Source of the DNA: an uncultured Bacteroidales bacterium
GTDB taxonomy: Bacteria > Bacteroidota > Bacteroidia > Bacteroidales > F082
Direction: 5' to 3'
DNA: 64,000 bases
NCBI GenBank assembly: GCA_946185535.1
Contig: CAMHJX010000008.1
Span: 57,391 to 121,390 of the forward strand
Shown here: piece by piece, positions 31,905 to 42,215 of the stretch
How the letters are laid out: the number at the start of each line of letters is the position of its first letter
Numbering within the stretch: the first letter of the stretch is position 1
Program-made: the position numbers and the translations under genes
Notes under the pieces: generated by a model
Database searches by the model: none
What the model saw: the letters and a program-made list of their open reading frames with translations, nothing else
What the model was told of the DNA's origin: nothing

Positions 31905-34900
31905 TTATCTATACAAAACCAAACGTTTTTTCGCCACTCCTTTGACGGTCTTGACCTCCAACAGATATACCGATGGTGTATAACCACTGAGGTTCAACAC
32001 GACACTGTCCGAACCGTCGCATTCGCGCATGTCGAGCACCTGACCCATCATATTGAGCAAACGAACACTTTCGATACCTTCCGCCTCAATTGTGACCGAA
32101 TAACGTGTCGGATTAGGATAAACCTTCACCACCACAACATCGTTTTCTTCTACACCAAAATAGGTGGAATTAATCGGAAGAACGACCTCGAATTCATTCG
32201 AGCACAACTCATTCGAGATTCGGGCATGCAATACAGCCGTACCAATCGAGCTGACATATACCAAGCATCTCGCCATGCCCAAAGGCTTCAACCGCCAATT
32301 GGCGCCCTCAAGGCTCCACTCCACAGGCTGTTCAAGGCTGGTAGAATCGATGTGATAATCATAAATACCAGTCCAAAAACTATTCATCATGGCAACTTGT
32401 GTCTCGCCAACGATTGGCATATTGGGTGCTCCCAGCAGTCTCAAGGTAAGCACCTTGCTCTCATCGTCGCCACACGAAGTGTGCACGAAATACCGCAAGA
32501 GCTTGCCGTCAAAGAAGTCGTCCACACGACTTGGATCAAAGACATAGCCATCAAGTTCCGTGACCCAATTCGTACCATTCTCGCTTACCTTCCATACTCC
32601 AGACAAGCCATCGGGTGTTTCAATTCCCAATGAGCCTCCCGAGCAATACGTAACTTGATCGGGCCAAGCTTCATCATTAATGGTCGGGCTGTCCATCAAT
32701 TGAATGGTATACACTTCACTGTTGTCCTCAAGATTCGGACATTGCGTGGATTCGGCATGATAACGCAAATACTTGCCATCAAAGTAAGCATCTACACGAT
32801 TGGGGTCAAAGGCATGACCTTCAAGTACCGTACCCCATTCCGTTCCATCCGCGCTCACTTGCCATCCGCTCTCATTCTGCTCTGGCTGGACTTCCGGTTC
32901 GTCAATTCCCAATGAGCCGCCAAAGCAAATTGTAATCAGATTGCTCGAGGGCAAATCATCATCATTAATGACAGGTGCAGAATGTACGGAAATGACAATC
33001 TCTTCACTGTCATTGCTGAGATCAAGACAAACCGAATGGTCCAAATGGTAACGAAGATGTGATTCGTTATAATTAGCGGTCCATGTTGTCGGCAGGTCGC
33101 CCCATGTGCCATCTTGAGATTGTATCTGCCAATGTCCTGTCACATGTCCTTCGCCATTATGGAAATCGATTTCAGGATCAGGCAATTGCACAGCATCGCC
33201 ATCGCAAAACTCCCAATCTATCTGAGGCATTTGCGTCACCATAGGTCTTCCGTAAACATAGAGGAGAACACCTCTGCTGTATACAGGAACATCACTACAA
33301 TCACCGGTCACGCCATAACTAAGTCCGGCATTATGGTAATACTCTCCAATTACAGTACTTAAATCTACTTGTTGGCCATCAATGAACCAACCAAGAGCAT
33401 TGTGAGGAACACTCGGATCAACCAATGACGGTGCCGTGATTCCCGATTGTTGCAAAAACTCTCCCACAGTTGTGCCTTCACAAACATACTGCGATTCGGT
33501 GGGTAATGTGCTATTGTCAAACTCAGGTCCGGCCGTCACAGAAAGCGGCAAGGGGCCAACATAGTCAGACCAACCACAATCGTTGCCCACACGATAATAG
33601 ATCAGGTATTCTCCTTCAACATCAAAAGTGTACTCATAGGGATTGAATACATCGCCAGAGGTGGAACCTATTTTCCATTCCCTTTGTGTCACTGGATAAC
33701 CGTTGGTACTGATCAACTGAAACGACAAATACTGTCCTTTGCAGATACGGTCGGCAATGTTCCACTCCTCCAATGGCTTTCCATCCACATAGATTTCCAC
33801 TTCGTGATGGATGTAAACATTACAACCTATTGCATAGTATTTAAGCCATCTACCATTATCTGAAAGCGTCAGAGCGTGGCCCGGAGTAACCTCCGTATAT
33901 TCTCCATCTGGATCATAGCCCACACTGATTTGCCAACCTGACTCATCAATATGTCCTGAAACAACCGGATTGGAAGGAATCTGCAACACATCGTCTTCGC
34001 AGAACCGGCCTAATTCAAACGGCACAGCATTCGAAAATTCAGGAGCGGCTTCTATAGTGACAGTCAATGGGGTGCCGTAGGCATCAAAACCACATTCATT
34101 AGCCACAGCATGGTAATTGATATAAAACTCTCCAGCTTCGGGGATACCGACCATCGGATTGAAATCGAAATAGCTGTTAGGCTGATTCGTAGGAGCATAC
34201 TGCCATGAAGACGCCTGAGTGTTTTGGGTACACAAATGCCAATCAACATCGGCATCCAATGACAAGGGAGTGCCAACACAGAATGTATTACCCCCATCCA
34301 ATGATATTTCGACCTCTGGCTGTCCTTTTACAGTCAGTGTAAAAGGAGTAGGATAGTAAATCTCACCACCGCAATCGCTTTCCAAAACATATGTGATTTG
34401 ATAGCCATTCCAACTTTCATCCAACTGCGGAGTAGAGGTTATCCTATGGTATTCAACACCATCGAAATAAGCCCAATACTCCTCATTCACATTGATTCCA
34501 TGTCCATCATACCCAGGAGGTGTTGGAAGATTTAATGAGTTCCCATCGCAATAATAATCCTCAAGACCAAGTGATGCTCCAGGACTGTTAAATGATGGCC
34601 CTTCCGTAACACTAACCACACCTGCCGACACTATAGTTTCACCACACTGGTTTTGTGCATAATAGCGCACCTGACATCCATTATAGCTCAACGAAAACTG
34701 AGTAAAAGCCGTCCAGTTACCATTGAGATTCACTTCCCATTGTTCAACACCTTCAAACAGGTTCCAGTTGGTCACATGGACATCTGCCAACGATGCCACC
34801 AAGGTTCCATCACATACCGTCCCAAAAGAAGCGATTTGAGAGGTATTCAATGTAGGAGAGGCACCAACCCAAACCCGAATGGGATCACTTGTTGCATCAT

Positions 34901-36989
34901 CATAAAGTCCACAATCAGTCTGCACTCGATAACGAAGCCATCTCCCATTATCTGAAGCCGAAAGGGTTTGAGGCAGATTGGACTGATATCCGCTTGGATT
35001 CTGTCCCGCGCTGATTTCCCAACCAAATTCGGTGTAATGCCCATCGGGACTCAGTTCGGGCAAAATGGAACTTAAGCTTGTTCCCGAGCATACTGGCCCC
35101 AAAGAATCTGGCAGTTCATCCAAACCCTGAATGGCAGGCTCATCCCAAACAACAAGGTCAAATGCGGGGAAATAAGGCGTGAAACCGCATTCCTCGTTTT
35201 GCAGACATGGTGTAACCGAAACCGAACCATTATTCAAAGTAATAGTGCTACCTGTGATAGGAACATAGGAAGGAGAGCCCGAGGGGTCGTAATTCACATA
35301 ATACCAACCTGGAGTGACACTCATCCCGTAAGCATTATACCATGAGGATTGAATTTGAGGCAACGACACCTGAGAATTCGGACAATAACCTTCATCAAAC
35401 GACACCGGGATACTTGAGTTGAATTGCGGACCTGAGACCACATTGATGGTCTGCGATATCAACGGATTGCCGCTACAACCATCGTAGGTGACTCGATATC
35501 TCACCTGGTCACCAGGGAGCAAATCAAACTCTCCCCAAACGAAGTCGGTCCAGTTTCCGTTGCCGCGCTTGTATTGCCATGTCTGGACACCTGTATTATA
35601 ATTCCAGTTGATGCTTACCGTTGGTTCGGCAGAACCCGTACAAATTGAGGGAACAGTGGGTTGGATGATCCATTCTGGCACATCGCAAATATTGAAATTG
35701 CAGGAATCTGATTCCTGCATACCACAATCGTTTACTGCAAAAAACTTAATGCTGTACTCACCTATTCCGCCCCATTGGGTAACCCATGATTGGAAGTTGG
35801 ACCCCGGCTCCCAACCGGTCACTCCTATCTTTTTATACCACCAGCCAGAAGGATTGATAGTGCTACCGTTTGACACCCAGGTTGCCGATGGGTTAAATGA
35901 AGCAACATCGCTAATGCATAGCAAATTATTGGCGGGCAGTCCTTGAGGAGTGCAATTCGAGGGCAAATCGAACACATTGATGGTAATCAAACCAGCAGCC
36001 GACAATCCAAATCTTGAAACCTGAAATCTGACATAATCCGTACCATGAAAGCCAGCATTGGGAGTATAGTAGATTTTATTATCGGTTCCAACATATGCCA
36101 CACCGAAGAAAGTATTAATTTGAGAGCTTACCCATGGATCATTGTTGTTTAACCTAATCTTGACCTCCATGGGAGGAGCTGAATTGCCACCCGAAGGATA
36201 AGTTATGTTATAATGATTGGTCAAATCAATCGGCGTTACTTCGCCACAATAGGTGACTGTGAAATCATTTGCAGTCACAGAATACCCATCTTTCATCTTG
36301 AAGACAATATCGTCAAGACCAAAATCATTGCCATTATCGTTGGTGCAGTTGTCAATGATAGTAATTTTTGCACTGGTGGTATTGCTTCCAGCAATCCATT
36401 CCTCTGACCACAATGTCCATTGTCCTCCATTTGTCCAAGTAAGGGTTTTTACTGGCCCAACATCCTGGTCGTTGATTTTTAATTGAAGTTTAGGCAAGTA
36501 ATTGTTCGTTGGTTGTGTACCATAAGGTGTCATAAATAGGCAGGTCACATATGCCTTAAACTGGTATATGACACCTGGTGATATGTTTTGAACTGTGTAT
36601 TCCCATACTTTCTTGTTCGAACTGGTAGAACCATTGACAATCATATAATTACCGTTGCCAGTAGTATGATCACCCAAATTAAACAATCCATAATCGCCAA
36701 TAATGCTATTATGACCATTGCCATAGTATCTGGCATTCGTACCAACCGCATAGCATTGTGTGGCACCATCAGCAAGTAATCCATTCTCCCACGACACATA
36801 AGAATAATTTGTAGTAACACCGGCATTATTCAAATTGTTTCCGGAATGCCCGTTACCGACAGTTCCAATATTGAAATTGGAAACATTGGTGGGTAAAAGA
36901 TTATTCTGGGCCAGCACTGGTGAAGACACAAACAACAGGCACAACGCCAATGCCTTGAAAACTGGTAGAATTCGGCTTTTCACAGTCAT
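31905..36989 (-). CDS. Giant T9SS surface protein with Ig-like repeat array
   Basis: The product is about 1,694 residues from the ATG at 36989 (MTVKSRILPVFKALALCLLF, cut after LAQ); an ATG at 37013 would add eight residues. The N-terminal domain has GNYMIVNGS and NDFGLDDIVF, as in the next gene. Then about a dozen modules of 120-140 residues follow. Each has a conserved middle (such as VVSGPQFNSSIP, VSVTEGPSFNSP, SVTAGPEFDNS) with GWxxSxG and RYxxxxxC patterns. The C-terminus (KVYPNPTRYSVTIEAEG ... GVAKKRLVLYR) is a type A sorting domain. It is probably a cell-surface adhesin or matrix protein. Confidence 0.85.
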   Translation of the reverse strand: MTVKSRILPVFKALALCLLFVSSPVLAQNNLLPTNVSNFNIGTVGNGHSGNNLNNAGVTTNYSYVSWENGLLADGATQCYAVGTNARYYGNGHNSIIGDYGLFNLGDHTTGNGNYMIVNGSTSSNKKVWEYTVQNISPGVIYQFKAYVTCLFMTPYGTQPTNNYLPKLQLKINDQDVGPVKTLTWTNGGQWTLWSEEWIAGSNTTSAKITIIDNCTNDNGNDFGLDDIVFKMKDGYSVTANDFTVTYCGEVTPIDLTNHYNITYPSGGNSAPPMEVKIRLNNNDPWVSSQINTFFGVAYVGTDNKIYYTPNAGFHGTDYVRFQVSRFGLSAAGLITINVFDLPSNCTPQGLPANNLLCISDVASFNPSATWVSNGSTINPSGWWYKKIGVTGWEPGSNFQSWVTQWGGIGEYSIKFFAVNDCGMQESDSCNFNICDVPEWIIQPTVPSICTGSAEPTVSINWNYNTGVQTWQYKRGNGNWTDFVWGEFDLLPGDQVRYRVTYDGCSGNPLISQTINVVSGPQFNSSIPVSFDEGYCPNSQVSLPQIQSSWYNAYGMSVTPGWYYVNYDPSGSPSYVPITGSTITLNNGSVSVTPCLQNEECGFTPYFPAFDLVVWDEPAIQGLDELPDSLGPVCSGTSLSSILPELSPDGHYTEFGWEISAGQNPSGYQSNLPQTLSASDNGRWLRYRVQTDCGLYDDATSDPIRVWVGASPTLNTSQIASFGTVCDGTLVASLADVHVTNWNLFEGVEQWEVNLNGNWTAFTQFSLSYNGCQVRYYAQNQCGETIVSAGVVSVTEGPSFNSPGASLGLEDYYCDGNSLNLPTPPGYDGHGINVNEEYWAYFDGVEYHRITSTPQLDESWNGYQITYVLESDCGGEIYYPTPFTLTVKGQPEVEISLDGGNTFCVGTPLSLDADVDWHLCTQNTQASSWQYAPTNQPNSYFDFNPMVGIPEAGEFYINYHAVANECGFDAYGTPLTVTIEAAPEFSNAVPFELGRFCEDDVLQIPSNPVVSGHIDESGWQISVGYDPDGEYTEVTPGHALTLSDNGRWLKYYAIGCNVYIHHEVEIYVDGKPLEEWNIADRICKGQYLSFQLISTNGYPVTQREWKIGSTSGDVFNPYEYTFDVEGEYLIYYRVGNDCGWSDYVGPLPLSVTAGPEFDNSTLPTESQYVCEGTTVGEFLQQSGITAPSLVDPSVPHNALGWFIDGQQVDLSTVIGEYYHNAGLSYGVTGDCSDVPVYSRGVLLYVYGRPMVTQMPQIDWEFCDGDAVQLPDPEIDFHNGEGHVTGHWQIQSQDGTWGDLPTTWTANYNESHLRYHLDHSVCLDLSNDSEEIVISVHSAPVINDDDLPSSNLITICFGGSLGIDEPEVQPEQNESGWQVSADGTEWGTVLEGHAFDPNRVDAYFDGKYLRYHAESTQCPNLEDNSEVYTIQLMDSPTINDEAWPDQVTYCSGGSLGIETPDGLSGVWKVSENGTNWVTELDGYVFDPSRVDDFFDGKLLRYFVHTSCGDDESKVLTLRLLGAPNMPIVGETQVAMMNSFWTGIYDYHIDSTSLEQPVEWSLEGANWRLKPLGMARCLVYVSSIGTAVLHARISNELCSNEFEVVLPINSTYFGVEENDVVVVKVYPNPTRYSVTIEAEGIESVRLLNMMGQVLDMRECDGSDSVVLNLSGYTPSVYLLEVKTVKGVAKKRLVLYR

Positions 36990-37063
36990 TTTTCCTTGTT
37001 TTGTACATTTCATAAACGCGCAAAAGTGCAAAAAATGTACCAATTATGCAAGAAAAAGTTCAT

Positions 37064-37528
37064 TTACAGAGCTTTTCCATCCAAAACAGCTTCTTTCAGT
37101 GTGTCATTTTCGTAGGTCAGCTTCAACGAGAAGAAAGGTCTATGCTCATCAATAAGCCGAAGGAAAATCTTGTCGCCTTCCCACGATGGCAGCTCCAAAA
37201 GTCGCTGTTTGTCAATCCATTCAAGGTCGCCTTCGTTGCAAACAATCTGCTTGCCTTCCCATTCTGTGCAGACAAAGATGTGCATCTGCTCGGCAGGCCA
37301 GATATTGTGGACGAAAGTGACGATGCCACAATAGCGCCACGCCGTGACGGCGAAGCCTGTTTCCTCAAAGACTTCACGCCTCATGCAATCCTCGGGGCTC
37401 TCCCCTTCCTCGAACTTGCCGCCCACGCCAATCCATTTGTCGTGGTTCTCGTCGTTCTCCTTCTTGGTGCGGTGCAACATGAGGTATTGGTTGCCGCGCT
37501 CAAGGTAACATTGGGTGGTTTGTTTCAT
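37064..37528 (-). CDS. NUDIX hydrolase, MutT/8-oxo-dGTPase-like
   Basis: The 154-residue protein has a complete NUDIX box from G37 to F59 with R51, E52, E55 and E56 (REVFEETGF), and the substrate-loop sequence LMLHRTKKENDENHDKWIGV typical of 8-oxo-(d)GTP diphosphatases. It probably cleans oxidised nucleotides. It stands alone between the giant surface gene and gdhA; a palindromic repeat is right before its start. Confidence 0.88.
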   Translation of the reverse strand: MKQTTQCYLERGNQYLMLHRTKKENDENHDKWIGVGGKFEEGESPEDCMRREVFEETGFAVTAWRYCGIVTFVHNIWPAEQMHIFVCTEWEGKQIVCNEGDLEWIDKQRLLELPSWEGDKIFLRLIDEHRPFFSLKLTYENDTLKEAVLDGKAL

Positions 37529-37544
37529 GGTCTTTTTGTTTTAT

Positions 37545-37572
37545 GTCGGCCCTTCGACAGGCTCAGGGACCT
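37545..37572. repeat. Intergenic repeat, CCCTTCGACAGGCTCAGG family
   Basis: GTCGGCCCTTCGACAGGCTC followed by AGGGACCT is the single-arm form of the repeat that also lies in frame at 50937-50963 and, with three changes, at 52616-52643. Confidence 0.85.
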
Positions 37573-37580
37573 CTGCTAAC

Positions 37581-37617
37581 AAAAAGCAAGGCGGCCAAAT
37601 TGACCGCCTTGCAAAAA
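37581..37617 (-). terminator. Terminator of gdhA, possibly two-sided
   Basis: Arms GCAAGGCGG (37586-37594) and CCGCCTTGC (37604-37612) pair perfectly, with A runs on the left and right that become T runs on either strand. It lies 20 bp behind the gdhA stop. Confidence 0.85.
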
Positions 37618-37633
37618 CCTTTTAGCTCTGGAA

Positions 37634-38977
37634 TTAGATGATACCTTGAGCCATCATGGCGTGGGCAACACGCATGAAGCCAGCGATGTTAGCACCCTTC
37701 ACATAGTTGATGGTGCCATCGGCTTGCTTACCGTATTTCACGCATTGGTCATAGATGTCGCTCATGATCTTCTTCAGCTTCTCATCAACTTCCTTAGCGG
37801 TCCAGTTGATGTGACCAGCGTTCTGGCAGATCTCGAGGCCTGAGGTGGCAACACCACCGGCGTTGACAGCCTTACCAGGACCGAACGGGATCTTGGCAGC
37901 TTGGAAGGTGGCAATAGCACCAGGTTGGCAACCCATGTTGGAGACTTCAGCCACATACTTCACGCCATTGGCGATCAGTTCCTTGGCGTCCTCTTCAGCA
38001 AGCTCGTTTTGGAAAGCGCAAGGCATGGCGATGTCGCACTTCACGCTCCAAGCCTTCTTGCCAGGGGTAAAGATAGCTTTGCCCGGGAACTTGTCGGCCA
38101 TGTCCTGAACCTTGTTACGGTTCGAGGCACGCATGTCAAGCATGTAGTTGATCATCTCAGCGTTGATACCTTCGGGCAGTTCGCACACACCGTCGGGACC
38201 GCTGATGGCGACCACCTTGGCACCGAATTCGCAAGCCTTCTGGGCAGCACCCCAAGCCACATTACCGAAGCCAGAGAGGGCCACGCGTTTGCCTTCGAGA
38301 GTGTCACCCTTCTCTTCCACCATGTGCTTCACATAGTAGACAGCACCGAAACCAGTGGCCTCGGGACGCATGAGGGAACCACCCCAGCCGTAGCTCTTGC
38401 CAGTCAAAGCACCAGTCGAGTGCTCACGGGCCAGCTTCTTGTACATACCGTACATGTAGCCAATCTCACGGCCACCAACACCAACGTCACCAGCGGGGCT
38501 GTCTTGGTCAGGACCAATGTTGCGCCACAGTTCGTAGACGAAAGCTTGGCAGAAACGCATGATTTCAGCGTCGCTCTTTCCTGTAGGATCGAAGTCGGCA
38601 CCACCCTTACCACCACCGAGAGGCAGGTTGGTCAAGCTGTTCTTGAAGATCTGTTCGAAGCCCAAGAACTTCAGCATTGACTCGTTTACTTTGGGGTGGA
38701 AGCGGAGACCACCTTTGTAGGCACCGAGGGCAGCATTGTACTGCACACGGTAGCCGAGGTTGACCTGGGTCTGACCTTTATCGTCAACCCACACAACGCG
38801 GAACTTGAAGATACGATCGGGCTCAACAATGCGCTCGACAATCTTAGCAGCCTCGAATTCGGGGTGCTTGTTGTATTCTTCTTCGATGGTTTCCAGGACT
38901 TCGCGAACGGCCTGTAAGTACTCATTTTCGCCCGGATGCTTAGCTTCCAGAGCGGTCATAATTTCATTGACTTTCAT
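37634..38977 (-). CDS. gdhA: NADP-type glutamate dehydrogenase
   Basis: The 447-residue enzyme interconverts 2-oxoglutarate plus ammonia and glutamate. The hexameric bacterial type is recognised by length, KGGLRFHPKVNESMLKFLGF (88-107), the catalytic region with K124 in LPLGGGKGGADFDP, DVGVGGREIGYMYG and GFGNVAWGAAQKA (nucleotide fold). It is a stand-alone gene with its own promoter and a strong terminator, and is a main entry point of ammonia in gut Bacteroidales. Confidence 0.96.
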   Translation of the reverse strand: MKVNEIMTALEAKHPGENEYLQAVREVLETIEEEYNKHPEFEAAKIVERIVEPDRIFKFRVVWVDDKGQTQVNLGYRVQYNAALGAYKGGLRFHPKVNESMLKFLGFEQIFKNSLTNLPLGGGKGGADFDPTGKSDAEIMRFCQAFVYELWRNIGPDQDSPAGDVGVGGREIGYMYGMYKKLAREHSTGALTGKSYGWGGSLMRPEATGFGAVYYVKHMVEEKGDTLEGKRVALSGFGNVAWGAAQKACEFGAKVVAISGPDGVCELPEGINAEMINYMLDMRASNRNKVQDMADKFPGKAIFTPGKKAWSVKCDIAMPCAFQNELAEEDAKELIANGVKYVAEVSNMGCQPGAIATFQAAKIPFGPGKAVNAGGVATSGLEICQNAGHINWTAKEVDEKLKKIMSDIYDQCVKYGKQADGTINYVKGANIAGFMRVAHAMMAQGII

Positions 38978-39042
38978 TTGTTTGACTTTAATTAAAGGTT
39001 TATTTGTTGTGTTTGAAAGTTTGCTGCTTGTAGAAAGCGTTG

Positions 39043-39050
39043 CAAAGGTA
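39043..39050 (-). promoter_or_regulatory. -7 box of gdhA
   Basis: The minus strand reads TACCTTTG, matching TAnnTTTG, 65 bp before the ATG at 38977. Confidence 0.6.
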
Positions 39051-39104
39051 GTGTTTTTATTTGAACTATTTCCAAATTCTACAAAATATTTTCATTTTCC
39101 TTCC

Positions 39105-39773
39105 TCACCTACCTATATTTTGAGGGTCATTGTCTTCAAATATCACATTACCTTCTTCATAATCAACGATTTTCGTTATCCTTCCATTAGGATTGTAATA
39201 GATTTCCCTGCCGTGTTTCAGATTGTTGACATAAGGCACCTCTAAGCATTTGTATCCCGACTCCTCATAACAGATTTGCTTGCCCGTACCCATCTTATAA
39301 TCCGCCTTGCTCGCCAATGCACCGCTGGGATAAAAGATAAACCAAGAGCCGTCCATCATGCCATCCTTATATTGGCCTTCCTGAAAAACCTGACCGTTGT
39401 CGTACCATTTCTTCGACTCACCGTTGAGTTTGTCTTCTGAATAATAGTCTTCCGAGGCCAAAGTGCCCTTGACGCTGTAGCTTCGATAGATACTGTCTCG
39501 CAGTCCGTTCTTGTACCAACACTCCACATCCAACTCACCATTCTGATGAAAACGCTGATAACGACCCTCAAGCGTGTCGTTCCTGTAAAAGGCTCGCGCC
39601 ATCACCTTGCCCTGTTTTGTGTACCAAATGCTTTCACCATTCAGCCGGTCACCTTCATAATGTTGTTCCGACTTCAACTTGCCGTTTTCCCAATACTCTT
39701 TCTTCACGCCATCGTTGCAGGCGGTTAACACCAGCAACGCTGACACTAGAAACAAGCAACAAAATTTATTCAT
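39105..39773 (-). CDS. YwqK/MORN-like repeat lipoprotein
   Basis: The 222-residue protein starts at the ATG at 39773 ([19 protein letters not shown]), giving a lipoprotein signal with the cysteine at about 19. The rest is a row of about eight repeats of 20-24 residues with the pattern Y-x-x-G-x-L/V-x-x-x-x-x-Y-x-x-x-x-x-x-G-x (for example [20 protein letters not shown]), the YwqK-type relative of MORN repeats. Although databases call some relatives antitoxins, a lipid-anchored protein like this is more likely structural. It overlaps the LysM/PBP1 gene by 8 bp and is co-transcribed with it. Confidence 0.82.
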   Translation of the reverse strand: MNKFCCLFLVSALLVLTACNDGVKKEYWENGKLKSEQHYEGDRLNGESIWYTKQGKVMARAFYRNDTLEGRYQRFHQNGELDVECWYKNGLRDSIYRSYSVKGTLASEDYYSEDKLNGESKKWYDNGQVFQEGQYKDGMMDGSWFIFYPSGALASKADYKMGTGKQICYEESGYKCLEVPYVNNLKHGREIYYNPNGRITKIVDYEEGNVIFEDNDPQNIGR

Positions 39774-42207
39774 CAGCTTGTGTTTTCTTGAACGGATCGA
39801 CAGGAACAAGTTCGATGTTTTCTTTGTCATACTGATAGATGCTCCAATACAGGTTTTCTTTGCCTTCGTTTCCTCCCGCATTCAGATAGTTCTTGTAATA
39901 AAAACGGTAGCTGGTATGCAACATTGAGGCTTGATAGCAATGCAGGCAGTTAATCAAGTCGTCGCTGCCATACTGCATCAAGGCATTGAGGAAATAGCAG
40001 CCTACATCATAACCCTCAAAGGCATATTGCTGCGGCTCAGTAACATATTTTTGCCTAAAGCGAAGCACAAAACGCTTGGCATCATCATTGTTGTAGTCGA
40101 CGAAGAAATCGCTGACAAAAATGGCGTGCATTTTCAGCAAGTTGTCCACCAACAGCTTTTCATGCTTCTGCCAATCAGGGGCACATACCAAAGTAATGGG
40201 GAAACGGTCGGCCGACTTGGTCAGCGAGTTGAGCATTTGGGTAGCAAACACATTGTCGTCGCCGTACGCAATGATGACATTGTCGCGAACACCCGAAAGC
40301 TGCGACTTCACCTTAGCGATTTCGCTGTATGGATAACGCTTTACCGAATTGGAAAGCACCACTTTATCAGTTAACCCTTCTTGGAAATCACCTGTAGAAA
40401 AGACCTGCCCTTCCACATCGATGGTCGGCACCAAGTGGCTGCCCATTTCCAAACGCTCGCTCTCGTTGCGGGCAAACTGCAAGAACTCGTCGCCCGACAC
40501 CGTAACCTCCTCGTTGACAGCATAGTTCAAATGATGCTCCAACTGGTTCAAAAACACGGAATCTGTAGCCTTTTCGCGGCTGACGATGAACACATTAGCA
40601 TTGGAATAGTGGTTTTTCACCAAATTGGAAATAGTCAAAATCATGCCAACATCACCCGCTTTCGCTTTCACCACATTGGGGCTATCCTCAATTACCGACT
40701 TACGGGTCGACAAGGGATTGACCACGGCAATGCCGTTGGCCTTGGCGTATTCCTCGATGACATCAAACGATTTACCAAAGAAAGGCCCAACGATTAAATC
40801 CAGATCCTTATTCTCGATTTGCGACAGTGCCCTTTCGGCCGAAGCCACATTTTCGGTCACATCAATGACCGTCAAATCCAGCTTCATTCCTTGCTTTTCC
40901 ATGGCCTCGGCGGCCATCATGAAACCTTCATAGAATTGCAGGAACGACAAGGAACGCGACTTCTTTGACTTAGAGGACTTTTCCTTCGAAACCGAGATAT
41001 TGTCGATATCATACAAATACAAAGGCACCAACAACGCAACATGATAGCGTTTTGAGGCATTCGCGGGATTGGCGACACAATCAGGGATGTCGCCTGTCTC
41101 AAAGTCGAAATCCAACTGGGCTTCCTCTTGCATGGGTTGTTGTGGCTCAACTGGGACCTCAGGGACCTCAGGGGCTTCAACGATTTCCGTCCCGTCTTGC
41201 CCAATCCAATAGAAATCAGTAATCGGCTGGATGGGAATCAGCACCACTTGGTTTGTAAACACATGAGAGCCGACGGAAATATTCTTTTTCCTGAAGTCGT
41301 TTTCGTCCACTTTCCAACGCTTCAACAACGATGAGACGCGCTCATTCCTTTCGCAAGAATGCACGATGTAGTCGTTTTCATTGACAATATTGGGAATCAC
41401 GATGCGCGTACCTTCCTTGGGCTCATCAGTCAATCCAGGGTTGACAGCTTTGAAATCAACTAAATCAATGCCAAATTCCTTTGCGATGTCATAGAGATCC
41501 TCGCCACGCTGCACGATTCGGGTTGAGCCTTCGAAAAAGGCATTTCTTTCGGGATGTTGCTCTTGAGCTGCAGGTACTTTAACTATTTGAGGTTGCTCAA
41601 CAACAGGCTCTGGTTCTTCAACGACAGTTTCAGGTTCTTCTCCAGGTTCGGGCTCCGGCTCTGGTTCCTCAACGACAGGTTCCGGTTCTTCTTCAGGTTC
41701 TGGCTCCGGCTCTGGTTCTTCAACGACAGGTTCCGGCACTTCTTCGGGTTCGGGCTCGGGCTCTGGTTCCTCAACGACAGGTTCCGGTTCTTCTTCGGGT
41801 TCGGGCTCGGGCTCTGATTCCTCAACGATAGGTTTCGGTTCTTCTTCGGGTTCAGGCTCTGGTTCAGGTTCAGGTTCGACGACAACTATCTCTGGTTGAG
41901 GCTCTTCCTCTTTTTGAACTTGAACGGGCCGGACAGGTATGCCCAACACAAGCCCAGCTTTCAGTCCATTCTTCACCTCTGGGTTCAATTTTTCAATCTC
42001 TTCGACAGTGACATTGTATGCCTTGGATATGCTATAAAGCGTCTGCCCTTGTTTGACATGATGCATATAGTATGTCTTGCCACCTATCTGTGTTTTTTGG
42101 GAGGAACGCACTACGACGACCTCTTGCGCCATCAGATTACCCGACAGCATGATTCCAAACAGGAAAAAGAGAAAGAAAACCAGTCTTTTTTTCATCATCT
42201 TACTCAT
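39766..42207 (-). CDS. LysM and periplasmic-binding-protein (PBP1) fusion protein
   Basis: The 813-residue protein has a signal peptide ([20 protein letters not shown]), a LysM repeat at about 48-92 ([18 protein letters not shown]), a Pro-Glu-rich array (about 107-205), two more LysM-like units ([18 protein letters not shown] and one after [15 protein letters not shown]) and a C-terminal type 1 periplasmic-binding fold (about 395-800; [20 protein letters not shown]). It is probably an envelope protein bound to peptidoglycan. In Bacteroidetes this gene is commonly found beside guaA, as here. The Pro-Glu array may span the periplasm. Confidence 0.85.
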   Translation of the reverse strand: MSKMMKKRLVFFLFFLFGIMLSGNLMAQEVVVVRSSQKTQIGGKTYYMHHVKQGQTLYSISKAYNVTVEEIEKLNPEVKNGLKAGLVLGIPVRPVQVQKEEEPQPEIVVVEPEPEPEPEPEEEPKPIVEESEPEPEPEEEPEPVVEEPEPEPEPEEVPEPVVEEPEPEPEPEEEPEPVVEEPEPEPEPGEEPETVVEEPEPVVEQPQIVKVPAAQEQHPERNAFFEGSTRIVQRGEDLYDIAKEFGIDLVDFKAVNPGLTDEPKEGTRIVIPNIVNENDYIVHSCERNERVSSLLKRWKVDENDFRKKNISVGSHVFTNQVVLIPIQPITDFYWIGQDGTEIVEAPEVPEVPVEPQQPMQEEAQLDFDFETGDIPDCVANPANASKRYHVALLVPLYLYDIDNISVSKEKSSKSKKSRSLSFLQFYEGFMMAAEAMEKQGMKLDLTVIDVTENVASAERALSQIENKDLDLIVGPFFGKSFDVIEEYAKANGIAVVNPLSTRKSVIEDSPNVVKAKAGDVGMILTISNLVKNHYSNANVFIVSREKATDSVFLNQLEHHLNYAVNEEVTVSGDEFLQFARNESERLEMGSHLVPTIDVEGQVFSTGDFQEGLTDKVVLSNSVKRYPYSEIAKVKSQLSGVRDNVIIAYGDDNVFATQMLNSLTKSADRFPITLVCAPDWQKHEKLLVDNLLKMHAIFVSDFFVDYNNDDAKRFVLRFRQKYVTEPQQYAFEGYDVGCYFLNALMQYGSDDLINCLHCYQASMLHTSYRFYYKNYLNAGGNEGKENLYWSIYQYDKENIELVPVDPFKKTQADE
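41590..41878 (-). repeat. In-frame 51-bp tandem repeats (Pro-Glu array)
   Basis: About five units of 51 bp encode the 17-residue unit [17 protein letters not shown] with small changes. Such a minisatellite can expand or shrink by whole codons. Confidence 0.9.
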
Positions 42208-42215
42208 TTACAGTG

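Noticed and set aside
41590-41878. Regular repeats that could suggest a CRISPR array
   Set aside because: The units are tandem without spacers and encode a Pro-Glu peptide in frame.
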